NCBI GenBank assembly: GCA_019637175.1
Contig: JAHBWD010000036.1
Span: 1-64,000 of the forward strand
Origin: Labilithrix sp.
GTDB lineage: Bacteria > Myxococcota_A > Polyangia > Polyangiales > Polyangiaceae
Reading direction: 5' to 3'
Length of the DNA stretch: 64,000 nucleotides
In this document: positions 43,763 to 52,227 of the stretch, piece by piece
How the letters are laid out: every line of letters begins with the position of its first letter
Position numbering within the stretch: the first letter of the stretch is position 1
The notes under the pieces: model-generated
Seen by the model: the letters and a program-made list of their open reading frames with translations, nothing else
Told to the model about the DNA's origin: nothing
Databases searched by the model: none
Made by a program: the position numbers and the translations under genes

Positions 43763-44793
43763 TCGAGCGAGCAGACGTGCTTCGAGTCGCTGGCGTCGAT
43801 CGCGCCGAAGCGCTTGAGGCGGATGCACTTGTAGCCCTCGCGGCACGCGGACGCGCCGGGGTTGCATACTTGGAGGCAGAAGCCGCCGCTCGTCTTGAAG
43901 TCGGCGCAGAACGACTCCGGGCGATCGGGCTGCGCGGGGCAATCGCCCTGGCAGGCGACCGTGCATAGGCCGCCGGGATAGTCGACCGCGCACGAGCCGC
44001 TCTCGATCCCGCAGCCCGCGCTCGACTGACACGGATCGCCGATCCAGCCGCCGCCGATCGCGCCGCTGATCGGGCCCGCGTAGTCGATGCCGCCGGCGTA
44101 GACGTTCCACAGGTTCCAGATGAGCCAGGTGCCGCCGGCCTCGCCCTCGGCGACGCGTGGCGTGCGATCGTAGATGGCGGCGGTGGCCTCGGTGACCGGC
44201 GTGACCTTCAAATTGTCGAGCGTGATGCTCGTTTGATCGGGTCCCCACCCCGCGGCGGTCTGCGCGTCGGTCGCGATGCGCTCGAGCGAGACGCGCAGGA
44301 TCCGCGCGAGGCAGTCGACCTGGCGATCGAAGCCCGCGAGCTCGGGCTGGCAGTTGTTGCCCTGGAGGCAGCCGCAGCGAAAGACGTACTCGACGCGCTC
44401 GGGAGGGAACGGGTAGTTCGGCTCGCCGATGAGGCCTTGCGCGGCCTGCGCGTAGACGAGCAGGATGAGCGGGTTGATGCGATACGTGCGCGCGGCCTTG
44501 GCGATCGCGTCGGCCGCGCGGACACCGTTCGACTGATACGTCTCGAGGAAGCTCGCGCGCTGGTACGGCGTCCGGTGCAAGAACTTCTGGACCTGCGCCG
44601 CGTCGATGCCGTCGGGGTCGGCGAACGAGGCCGTGTCGAGGATCTCGTTGCGGTCGAAGCCTACCTCCAGGCCTTCGGGCGTCTGGAAGTCCATCTCCTG
44701 GAGCACGCCGCGCTCGGTCTCCTTGCCGCACGCCGGCGCGAGCAGGAGACAGAGGAGAAGCGCAAGGACGCCGAGACCACGCACGCGAAGCAT
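43759..44793 (-). CDS. Cys-rich lipoprotein with lysozyme-like helical segment
   Basis: A 344-residue lipoprotein. Signal peptide MLRVRGLGVLALLLCLLLAP with Cys22. Residues about 60-130 (FLHRTPYQRASFLETYQSNG, AARTYRINPLILLVYAQAAQ) match the helical core of lysozyme/transglycosylase-like domains in which INPxxLLVxLQxE carries the catalytic Glu; here that position reads AQAAQG, so the Glu is missing. The C-terminal half is Cys-rich (CQSSAGCGIESGSCAVDYPG; CNPGASACREGYKC), as in EGF-like or Dickkopf-like modules. Probably a binding protein. Confidence 0.65.
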   Translation of the reverse strand: MLRVRGLGVLALLLCLLLAPACGKETERGVLQEMDFQTPEGLEVGFDRNEILDTASFADPDGIDAAQVQKFLHRTPYQRASFLETYQSNGVRAADAIAKAARTYRINPLILLVYAQAAQGLIGEPNYPFPPERVEYVFRCGCLQGNNCQPELAGFDRQVDCLARILRVSLERIATDAQTAAGWGPDQTSITLDNLKVTPVTEATAAIYDRTPRVAEGEAGGTWLIWNLWNVYAGGIDYAGPISGAIGGGWIGDPCQSSAGCGIESGSCAVDYPGGLCTVACQGDCPAQPDRPESFCADFKTSGGFCLQVCNPGASACREGYKCIRLKRFGAIDASDSKHVCSLD

Positions 44794-45163
44794 CGGGAAA
44801 GCTCCGCTCAAGCATGGCGCGGAAGGCGCGGCAGTTCCAGTCCGTCGTTCGCCCGCCGAACCTCTATGAGGAGAGGGCCCAACGGCGGAACTGCGCGAAA
44901 ACACACCGATCGCACGCCGCGCCGGAAAGCAAGGCGTAGGAAAGGGTGCGCACCGAGAATCATTGCATCATGCATGCTCTGCCGACACGGCGACACCGTT
45001 CGTCGGACCGTCGTCAGGACGGCACTCGAGAGCCGCCTCGAAGAAGAGCTTGTCAGGCATCGACGACGCGACACCGCTCGTCGCGAGGCGGCGTGGCGAC
45101 GGTTGCGCCGCGGCGGATCGCTCGTCACGGTGTCTGGGTGGGGAGCGGCGGAAGGAGCTCATC
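44794..45163. other. 370-base divergent intergenic region
   Basis: No gene is evident: open frames have no plausible family or start. It must hold the promoters of the flanking divergent genes. The ribosome site AAGGAG (45152-45157) serves the gene at 45164. Repeated short motifs (gacac, cgtcgg) between about 44980 and 45120 are not convincing operators. Nothing else can be supported. Confidence 0.4.
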
Positions 45164-45643
45164 ATGGCCTACCGCATTCCGGGTCTCATCCTCGCCGACC
45201 GGAGGCGCACCTTGCGCAAGGCGCTCGTCGATCTCGAGCGGGCTCGCGCCGACGCGCGCGCGGAGCTCGCCGCGATCGAAGAGCAGCTTCGATGGGCGGC
45301 GCGCGTCGACGCGAAGCTGCCGCATCCGCCCAAGCGGAGATCGCTCGCGATCGCGCTCGTCGCGGTGGCGGCCGGCGCGTGGATCGTCGGGCTCCTCTTC
45401 GCCTTCGGCGTCTCGCGCGACATCGACGTGACGAGGCTGGCGTGCGCGCGCCTAGAGCTGGACACGGACCGACCGGCGCTGGTGCTCGACAACGGACACA
45501 AGCTCGGAGAGACGCCCATCGACGTGAACGTCGCCGCGGGCTCGCATCGGCTCCAGCTCGTCGGCGCGGGCGGGGAGCGCGTGACGCTCTACGAGCGGCT
45601 GCCTCCTGGAAGCCACCGCGTCGTGAAGATCGACCTCCCGTAG
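45164..45643 (+). CDS. Membrane protein with coiled coil and PEGA-like domain
   Basis: A 159-residue protein from ATG 45164 with a strong AAGGAG ribosome site. Residues 8-50 are a charged coiled coil, 58-83 a transmembrane helix (RSLAIALVAVAAGAWIVGLL) and 95-159 a PEGA-like beta domain (LDNGHKLGETPIDVNVAAGS, then HRLQLVGAGG, LPPGSHRVVKIDLP). PEGA domains occur next to kinases and secreted proteins and probably bind or stack against the cell wall. The 67-codon open stretch upstream is non-coding by composition. Confidence 0.65.
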   Translation: MAYRIPGLILADRRRTLRKALVDLERARADARAELAAIEEQLRWAARVDAKLPHPPKRRSLAIALVAVAAGAWIVGLLFAFGVSRDIDVTRLACARLELDTDRPALVLDNGHKLGETPIDVNVAAGSHRLQLVGAGGERVTLYERLPPGSHRVVKIDLP

Positions 45644-45661
45644 CCGCGCGGCGGAATCCGC

Positions 45662-45667
45662 TATACT
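45662..45667 (+). promoter_or_regulatory. -10 box TATACT, leaderless configuration
   Basis: TATACT ends seven bases before the ATG at 45675, so the predicted transcription start coincides with the start codon. No ribosome site precedes this ATG. The -35 region is weak. This supports a leaderless mRNA for the following small coiled-coil gene. Confidence 0.5.
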
Positions 45668-45674
45668 TCATGCA

Positions 45675-46007
45675 ATGGCGAGCAAGAAGCGCAGGCCGAA
45701 CGGCGGCGTGGAAGATCTGACGATCCGGATCCTGAAGAGCATCCGCGACGAGATCCGCTCGACCAACGAGGGGCTCGAGACGCTCCGCACGGACCTCACC
45801 GGCCGCCTCGATCAGACCAACGCTCGCCTCGACCAGACCAACGCTCGCCTCGACCAGCACGAGAAAGTGTTGGTCAAGCTGATCGGCGAAGTGCAGTCGC
45901 TCAACGGTCGCTTCGACAACTTCCTCACCGGAGCGCACAAGCAGGAGCACGACGAGCTCCGCGCCAGGATCGGACGCATCGAGGATCGCCTGGGCAAGGC
46001 CGGCTGA
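45675..46007 (+). CDS. Small coiled-coil protein with RLDQTNA heptad repeats
   Basis: A 110-residue soluble protein, almost entirely predicted coiled coil. GRLDQTNARLDQTNARLDQH at residues about 44-63 is an exact 7-residue repeat encoded by 21-bp tandem DNA units (about 45808-45860). Basic N-terminus (MASKKRRPNG) and no membrane segment. A close TATACT box suggests a leaderless transcript. It abuts a convergent lipoprotein gene by one base. Function unknown; a structural or adaptor role is inferred. Confidence 0.65.
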   Translation: MASKKRRPNGGVEDLTIRILKSIRDEIRSTNEGLETLRTDLTGRLDQTNARLDQTNARLDQHEKVLVKLIGEVQSLNGRFDNFLTGAHKQEHDELRARIGRIEDRLGKAG

Positions 46008-47108
46008 TCAGCGCACGTGGATGGGGACGACGACCCACGCCGCGCCGCCGCGGTTGTCGTGGACGACGGCCCACAGCGTGCCGCTCGCCGGCGCACGCGG
46101 CGCGCGGAAGCTCACGTCGCTGTCGGCCACCCTTCCCTTGCGCGTGTCGAAGAGCAGCCGCGCGTCCTGCGCGAAGGTGCCGATGTCCGAGTAGTAGGTG
46201 ACCCAGATCTGCTCGCGGAGCGGGCCCTCGCGCGTGACGTCGCCGGGGTTCTCCTCCCAGCTCGACTCCGCCATGCGGAGATCGATCTTGTTCTCCTTGC
46301 ACTCGCGCTCGCGCGTGCCGTCGGTGCAGCGCTCGACCACGACGCCCACGGCGGGGTCGATCTCTTGCTGCTCGAGGAGCACCTTCTCGATGACCGGGTT
46401 CGCGTTCAGCCGCTCGGCGTAGGAGTAGACGCGCGAGATGCCGACGACGTACTCGCTCGGCGGAAGCTTGTTGCCCTCGTCGTCGGTGCACGCGACGGGC
46501 ACCTGCTGCGCGCCGCCCTCGAGATCGCGCGCGACGAAGCGAACCTGCCCGGCGCACAGCACGTTGAACACGATGACGAGACCGTACGGCGCGCTCGCGC
46601 CCTCGCGCGGCTGGATCGCGTCGTCGGGCATCGGGAAGGAGAAGGTCGGCCCTTCCGGGAGAAACGGCGAGAGATCGACGTCGGTCGGGATGCTCGCGAA
46701 CGGGTTCGCGCCCCCGCCCGACGCGCCCGCCTCGACGCCTCCGTCGCCGGCGATCGCCGCGAGCGGGCCGAGCGGCACGAGCCTCGTCGCGCCCGCCTGC
46801 CTGCCGCCGTCGCCCGGCGGCGCGAAGCAGAGGTAGTAGAGATCTTCGCGCGGGTTCACGCACGCGATCGGGATCCAGAAGTTCTTCGGCGCGCGATCCT
46901 TGACCTTGCGGCCGTCGCCGATGAGCGCCTCGAGCGTGACCGTCTCGCCCGGCTTCGCGTACGGCTTGTCGGCGCGCACCACGAAGAGGCGGAGGCTGTC
47001 GACCCTGCTCTGCGGATCGAAGCCGCCGCCGCCGCACGCCACGACAGCGCCGAGCGCGCCGAGGACGGCGGCGAGGAGCACGAGCGCGATCGAACGGCGA
47101 ACCTTCAT
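46008..47108 (-). CDS. Hypothetical lipoprotein downstream of the TonB receptor
   Basis: A 366-residue lipoprotein. The signal peptide is MKVRRSIALVLLAAVLGALG, with the lipidation Cys at AVVACGGGG (about residue 25). An Ig-like beta domain (RLFVVRADKPYAKPGETVTL) is followed by repeated Cys-containing strands (ACVNPREDLYYLC, VLCAGQVRF, VVERCTDGTRERECKE). It starts one base after the TonB-receptor stop codon, so it is almost certainly its partner, perhaps a surface-exposed binding lipoprotein as in other TonB-dependent uptake pairs. Family not recognised. Confidence 0.7.
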   Translation of the reverse strand: MKVRRSIALVLLAAVLGALGAVVACGGGGFDPQSRVDSLRLFVVRADKPYAKPGETVTLEALIGDGRKVKDRAPKNFWIPIACVNPREDLYYLCFAPPGDGGRQAGATRLVPLGPLAAIAGDGGVEAGASGGGANPFASIPTDVDLSPFLPEGPTFSFPMPDDAIQPREGASAPYGLVIVFNVLCAGQVRFVARDLEGGAQQVPVACTDDEGNKLPPSEYVVGISRVYSYAERLNANPVIEKVLLEQQEIDPAVGVVVERCTDGTRERECKENKIDLRMAESSWEENPGDVTREGPLREQIWVTYYSDIGTFAQDARLLFDTRKGRVADSDVSFRAPRAPASGTLWAVVHDNRGGAAWVVVPIHVR

Positions 47109-47109
47109 C

Positions 47110-49731
47110 TCACAGCTCTCCGCGGAGCCCGAGGCTCGGCAAGAAGGGGATGCCGGTCGCCTGCGTGCTCAACGTGTAGTTGTAGTTGTAGCTCACGCCC
47201 TCGACGTTCCCCGCGTTGTAGATGTTGTAGATGTCGAGGTACGCGCTGAGCTTGAAGCCCTCGCCGATCTGCCACGTCTTGTCGACGCGCACGTCGAGCT
47301 GGTGGAACATCGGGTTGCGCACGCCCGCCGGAGGGAACTCGGAGAGCGGGAGATACGCGCCGACGGTCGCGTCGTAGAAGCCGTAGGTCTGCGGCGTGCG
47401 CAGGTTCCCGGACACGAGCCGCAGGCGCGCGCCGATCTCCCAGCCGCGGCCGAGGCGGTAGCTGCCGATCGCGGTCAGGATGTGCGTCTGATCGAAGGGG
47501 AAGAGGCGCTCGGGCTCGCCGGGCCCGTCTTTGCGCACGCTGCGCGAGAGCGTGTAGGCGATGAACCCGAAGAAGCGATCGTCGGGCTTGTAGCGGATGA
47601 GCGTCTCGAGGCCGAACGCGCGCCCTTCGCCGATGTTGCCGATGCGCTGGACGACGCGCTGATCGTATTGCCGGTAGAACGTCTCGGTCGAGACCTCGAT
47701 CTGGCGCGTGATCTCCTGCTCGACGCCGAAGCCGTAGTGGTTCGCGATGTTCGAGCGGAGCCCGGGCAGGCCGAACGTCGCGTTCGTTTCTTGTGGCTGC
47801 GGCGGCTGCGCGAAGCGGCCGATGCCGCTCTTGAGCGTCGTGCGCGGGAACTCGCGCGTGAGATCCTGGCGCACCGTCATGCGGGGCTGCACGTCCCACC
47901 GCTTCGTGTCCTTCGCGTAGTCGAGGCGCACGCCGGGTACGATGCGCGTCCCGCGGAACGGCGTGAGCTCGATCTCGTCGTAGAGGCCCGGCCGGTAGAT
48001 CGCGTCGGAGTCGGAGACCTCGAGCGGCGGCTGGCTCCCGAACGGTCCGGCGGGGGGCTGGCCGGGTCGTGGCGGCGCCGGAACGCGCGCCTCGACGGTG
48101 TACGGCGAATAGAAGACGTCGAGGCCGACGTTGTTGCGCACGCCCGGCGCGAGCTTGTGCGAGAGCTCCGCGCGCGGGTTGATCGGCGTCGAGCTCAGCA
48201 CGAAGAAGTTGTCGCCGATCGCGAAGTCGAGGGCGTCTTTGCCCACCGCGGCGGTGAGCTTCATCTCCGTGTCGTCGCTCAGCTTGCCGACGTACCGCGC
48301 CTGGAGGCGATAGAACGCGGTGCCGAGCGTCACGTTGCCGCCGATGCCGGGGTTCGATCCGTTGACCGTGGGCGAGAGGATCTCGAGCCGATCGTCGGAT
48401 CCGAAGAAGAAGAAGCGGAGCGAGTGCTTCTTGCCGAAGTCGCGCTGCACCATGAGCTGGTAGTCGTAGTAGACGGGCGCGGTGGTGACGCCGGCGCCGG
48501 CCTGCTCGAGCAGCGGCTTGAGCCACAGATCGATGTACGAGCGGCGCCCGGCGACGGCGAAGTTCCATCCCGTGTTGCCGATCGGCCCTTCGGCGAGGAC
48601 GCGCGCGTCGATGAGGTCGGCCTGCGCGAGGCCGTGGATCCGGCCGTCCTTCTTGACGCGCGGATCGTGGACGGCGACGTCGACGATCGCGCCGGTGACG
48701 CGCCCGTAATAGGTGCTGAAGTTGCCCGGATAGAAGTCGATCTTCTCGAGCATCTCCGTCGGGATCACGCTCGAGAGACCGCCGAAGTGGTAGACGATCG
48801 GCACGAGCGTGCCGTCGACGTAGATGTTGGTCTCGTTCGGCGCCGCGCCGCGCACGATCAGGAGGCCCGCGATCGCCGGCGGCCGGGCGACGCCGGGGAG
48901 GTTCTGGATCGCGCGGAGCGCGTCGCCGTTCGTGCCCGGGATGCGCGCGAGCTCGCGCTGCTCGAGCGTGCGCTTCGTGACCTCGCGCGCCGGGCGCACG
49001 CCGCGGACCTGCACCTCTTCGACGACGTCGTTGCCCGGCGAGATCGGCGTGACGACGGGCGCCTCGAGCGCGAGGCGGATGTTCTCGCGCGCCTCCTGCC
49101 CGGGATCGAGCGCCTCGTCGAAAGCCTGCGCGACGTGCCCCGGCGCGGCGACGGTCACGCGATACGTCCCCGCGGGCAGGCCCTCGAGCGCGAACGATCC
49201 GTCGGCGGCGACCTTCGCCTCGTAGCGGCCCCCGTCGGGCGCCGTCGCCGTGACGAGCGCGCCTTCGGGCGCGGTGCCCTGCCCTTGCGTCGTGATCCGT
49301 CCGACGATGCGCGAGGGCGGCGGGTTGAACACGTACCGGTGGCGGATCTTCGCCGCGACGGGGTTGCCGTCGCGCTTGGCAGGCTCGAACTCGAGCTTCA
49401 TCGCGGCGGCTTCAGCCGCCTCGTCGAAGCCGTGGCCCGCCGCCTTCTCGACGGTCGCCTTCGTCACGCGACCCGTCGCGTCGAGCTCGAGGATCAGATC
49501 GACGGTCACCGCGTCTCGAACCTTGTCCTGCGTCGCCTGCGCCGGATACGCGGCGCCTTCGTCCTTCTTCAAGACGGGCGGCGTGATCGTCGCCGGCTTC
49601 GGCGGCGGCGGCGCGGGCGCTTCTTCCTTCGGCTGCGCGACGGATCCGCCGGGCTGCGCGAGCGCTTCGAGGGACGAGAGCGCTGCCAGCGCGCCGAAGC
49701 ACGCGGCGACAAGGACGGACGCGCGCGACAT
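47110..49731 (-). CDS. TonB-dependent receptor with N-terminal TonB-C-like domain
   Basis: An 873-residue outer-membrane transporter. Signal peptide (1-25). Residues about 47-137 form a TonB C-terminal-like domain (DAVTVDLILELDATGRVTKA; KLEFEPAKRDGNPVAAKI). A carboxypeptidase-regulatory beta domain follows (about 140-220: GRITTQGQGTAPEGALVTAT; SFALEGLPAGTYRVTVAAPG), then the plug (about 235-345: ALRAIQNLPGVARPPAIAGL, IYVDGTLVPIVYHFGGLSSV) and a 22-strand-type barrel ending YTLSTQATGIPFLPSLGLRG. ATG 49731. Substrate unknown. Long open extension upstream (to 52209) is antisense to the GT-C gene. Confidence 0.88.
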   Translation of the reverse strand: MSRASVLVAACFGALAALSSLEALAQPGGSVAQPKEEAPAPPPPKPATITPPVLKKDEGAAYPAQATQDKVRDAVTVDLILELDATGRVTKATVEKAAGHGFDEAAEAAAMKLEFEPAKRDGNPVAAKIRHRYVFNPPPSRIVGRITTQGQGTAPEGALVTATAPDGGRYEAKVAADGSFALEGLPAGTYRVTVAAPGHVAQAFDEALDPGQEARENIRLALEAPVVTPISPGNDVVEEVQVRGVRPAREVTKRTLEQRELARIPGTNGDALRAIQNLPGVARPPAIAGLLIVRGAAPNETNIYVDGTLVPIVYHFGGLSSVIPTEMLEKIDFYPGNFSTYYGRVTGAIVDVAVHDPRVKKDGRIHGLAQADLIDARVLAEGPIGNTGWNFAVAGRRSYIDLWLKPLLEQAGAGVTTAPVYYDYQLMVQRDFGKKHSLRFFFFGSDDRLEILSPTVNGSNPGIGGNVTLGTAFYRLQARYVGKLSDDTEMKLTAAVGKDALDFAIGDNFFVLSSTPINPRAELSHKLAPGVRNNVGLDVFYSPYTVEARVPAPPRPGQPPAGPFGSQPPLEVSDSDAIYRPGLYDEIELTPFRGTRIVPGVRLDYAKDTKRWDVQPRMTVRQDLTREFPRTTLKSGIGRFAQPPQPQETNATFGLPGLRSNIANHYGFGVEQEITRQIEVSTETFYRQYDQRVVQRIGNIGEGRAFGLETLIRYKPDDRFFGFIAYTLSRSVRKDGPGEPERLFPFDQTHILTAIGSYRLGRGWEIGARLRLVSGNLRTPQTYGFYDATVGAYLPLSEFPPAGVRNPMFHQLDVRVDKTWQIGEGFKLSAYLDIYNIYNAGNVEGVSYNYNYTLSTQATGIPFLPSLGLRGEL

Positions 49732-49776
49732 CGAGTCTTCGACGCGTGACGCTAACACACTCGTTTCGGGCTCGGC

Positions 49777-52227
49777 GTGATAGAAAACTTCCCCTTCGCC
49801 GTCGTGGTTCGCAACGCCATCGCCATCGCGCCTCAGCTTCTGCGCGCAGCCTTCCGCCGGGGCGATCCCGCGCTCTACGTGATCTGGGCTGCGGCGCAGA
49901 CGCTCGCGTCGGCGCGCGCGTTCTACGGCTACATGCTCAAGCAGACGAACGGCGAGTGGAGCGCGCCGCTCGACGACGTCTTCATCCACTTCGACTACGC
50001 GCGCGCGACCGCGCTCGGCCACCCGTTCGAGTGGACCGTCGGCAACGGCTACTCGTCGGGGAACACGAGCCTCACCTACCCGTTCGTCCTCGCGGCGGGC
50101 TGGCTCGTCGGCTTCACCGGGCGGCGCCTGATGATCTGGGCGGCCCTCGTCGCGATGATGTGCGTCTTCGGGACGCTGCTCGCGGCGCGGAGCCTCTTCA
50201 TCGAGAGCGAGCACGACGACTGGGGCAAGCTCTCGTCGTACCTCCTGCCGCCTGCGCTGCTCGGCGTCGGCGCGCTCGTGTGGTCGCTCTGGAGCGGGAT
50301 GGAGGTCTCGTTCTTCCTCGCGACGTGGGCGCTCGCGCTCGTCGCCTGGCGTCGCCTCGAACAGGGCAAGCCCTCGCGCGCGCCCCTCCACGCGTGGTGG
50401 CTCGGCCTCGCCGGCGCGCTGCTCGTCCTGACGCGCCCGGAGGGCGCGTTCACCGTCGCGATCTTCGGCTTCGCCGCCGCGCTCACGCACCGGCGCCACG
50501 GCAAGGCTCTGGGGATCCTCGTGCGCGCAGGCCTCCCCGCGTTCGTCGTCTTGGCGCTCCAGTCGATCGCGAACAAGGCGCTCACGGGCGAGTGGAGCGC
50601 GAACGGCGCCGTCGTCAAGCTCGCGCTCAACAACCCGTACATGACCGCGGCCGACAAGCTCGACGACTACGTCGGCAACCTCAAGTACGCGGCGCTCCGC
50701 AACCTCGACTATCACTTCGCGCACATCGAGGGCGAGCGGATGAGCGCCTTGCTCGATGCGCCCGCGGCCGACGAGCCGATCAAGGCCCTCTTGTTCTCGG
50801 CGGCGCGCGCGACGCACCTCGACGCCGCGCTCGACGCGACGAGGGCGACTCCGCTCTTCACCTACCTCGCGCGCACGGCGTGGTGGGCCGGCATGATCCC
50901 GCTCGCGATCGCGACGTTGCCCTTGCTCTTCGTCCGCACGCGCCGCGTCGCGATCATCCTCTGGGCGCAGATCGTGATGTGGGTCGCCGTCGTCGCGCTC
51001 AACGGGCAGGTTCGTTGGCAGAACGAGCGCTACGTGATGCCCGCGGTCGCGTGGCTGATGATCCTCGTCGCCCTCGGCGTCTCGGTCGGCCTGCGTCGGC
51101 GCGCGAAGGTGCACGGCCGCGGCGGCCCGGCGCGGCCCGCGATCGCGACCACGATCGTCGCCGGCGCGCTGCTCGTCCAGGTGATCGGCGTGCTCACGCG
51201 GCCCGCGGGCACGCTGCCGACCTTCCGCCTCTCGTGGCTCCTCGCGCTCGCCGGCGGCGCGCTCGGGCTCTTGCTCGTGCGCTCGTGGCGCGCGCGCGCC
51301 TTCGTCATCACAGCGGCGACGCTCTTCGCCTACGACCACCAGATCCCGAAGATGCGCGATCAGAAGTGGTTCTTCGGGCGCGCGTCGCGCAACATCCGCG
51401 ATCAACACCTCACGCTCGGCCGCTACCTCGCCGAGCTGCGCCCGCACCGCGTCCTCGTCGGCGACGCCGGCGCGATCCTCTACGAGTCCGATCGGCCGGG
51501 CCTCGACATCATCGGCCTCGGCGGCTTCCGCGGGCTGCCGTTCGCGCGCGCCGGCGTGCACGGCCTGCCGGCGACGCTCGAGCTCATCGAGCGCATCCCC
51601 GAGACCGATCGGCCCGACGTCCTCGCGATCTTCCCCACGTGGTGGGGCGTGTTGCCGATCTGGTTCAGCAGCGAGGTGATGCAGCGCTTCCCCGTCGAGG
51701 GCAACGTCATCTGCGGGGGCTACGAGCACATCGTCTATCGCGCCGACTGGCGGCTGCTCGGGAGCGGCGAGCGGATCCGCAACCTGCCCGCGGGCAGCAC
51801 GCGCATCCGCGCCGAGCTCGACGTCGCCGATCTCGTGAGCGAGCACGCTCACGGCTACGCGTTCGAGCGGCCGTCGAACGGCTGGACGGAGATGCGCATC
51901 CTCGCCGACCCCGTCGATCCCAAGCGCGACCTCTTCGACGGCGGACGTCGCATCGCCGTCGGGAAGAGCGAAGGCTGGATCGCCCGAGGCGCCGCCAAGG
52001 GCGCGCCCGCGCACCTCGTCGTGCGCACCGCCCCCGAGTCGGCGACGCACGTGCGCGTGAAGGTCGGCGGAACCGAGATCGGATCGTTCGATCTCCAGCG
52101 CACGCTGGGCTGGATCGAGGTAGATGTCCCGATTCCACCCGAACGGGTCGACGACGAAATGCGGCTCGAGCTGATCAACGACGGACCGGGGGACTTCGTC
52201 GACTACCACCAGTGGCTGACCCAGTGA
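49777..52227 (+). CDS. GT-C-like polytopic membrane protein, paralogue of 21611-23620
   Basis: An 816-residue protein (GTG start). About ten hydrophobic helices in residues 20-520. The motif PLDDVFIHFDYARATALGHP and GNGYSSGNTSLTYPF carries the GT-C DD signature. The C-terminal extracytoplasmic domain has RVLVGDAGAILYESDRPGLD and VEGNVICGGYEHIVYRADW, aligning residue by residue with the 21611 protein, which is shorter by about 150 residues. Inferred lipid-linked-sugar glycosyltransferase of the envelope. Its stop overlaps the next start (GTGA). Confidence 0.75.
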   Translation: MIENFPFAVVVRNAIAIAPQLLRAAFRRGDPALYVIWAAAQTLASARAFYGYMLKQTNGEWSAPLDDVFIHFDYARATALGHPFEWTVGNGYSSGNTSLTYPFVLAAGWLVGFTGRRLMIWAALVAMMCVFGTLLAARSLFIESEHDDWGKLSSYLLPPALLGVGALVWSLWSGMEVSFFLATWALALVAWRRLEQGKPSRAPLHAWWLGLAGALLVLTRPEGAFTVAIFGFAAALTHRRHGKALGILVRAGLPAFVVLALQSIANKALTGEWSANGAVVKLALNNPYMTAADKLDDYVGNLKYAALRNLDYHFAHIEGERMSALLDAPAADEPIKALLFSAARATHLDAALDATRATPLFTYLARTAWWAGMIPLAIATLPLLFVRTRRVAIILWAQIVMWVAVVALNGQVRWQNERYVMPAVAWLMILVALGVSVGLRRRAKVHGRGGPARPAIATTIVAGALLVQVIGVLTRPAGTLPTFRLSWLLALAGGALGLLLVRSWRARAFVITAATLFAYDHQIPKMRDQKWFFGRASRNIRDQHLTLGRYLAELRPHRVLVGDAGAILYESDRPGLDIIGLGGFRGLPFARAGVHGLPATLELIERIPETDRPDVLAIFPTWWGVLPIWFSSEVMQRFPVEGNVICGGYEHIVYRADWRLLGSGERIRNLPAGSTRIRAELDVADLVSEHAHGYAFERPSNGWTEMRILADPVDPKRDLFDGGRRIAVGKSEGWIARGAAKGAPAHLVVRTAPESATHVRVKVGGTEIGSFDLQRTLGWIEVDVPIPPERVDDEMRLELINDGPGDFVDYHQWLTQ

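Noticed and set aside
47110..52209. A single 1699-codon reading frame on the minus strand
   Set aside because: The part above 49731 is antisense to the GT-C gene at 49777-52227 and reads as low-complexity Arg/Glu/Asp sequence. The receptor starts at ATG 49731 with a signal peptide.
49746..52223. Long upstream extension of the second GT-C gene
   Set aside because: It is a +1 shadow of the preceding GT-C gene, Arg/Ala-rich with no domains. GTG 52224 gives a coupled start.
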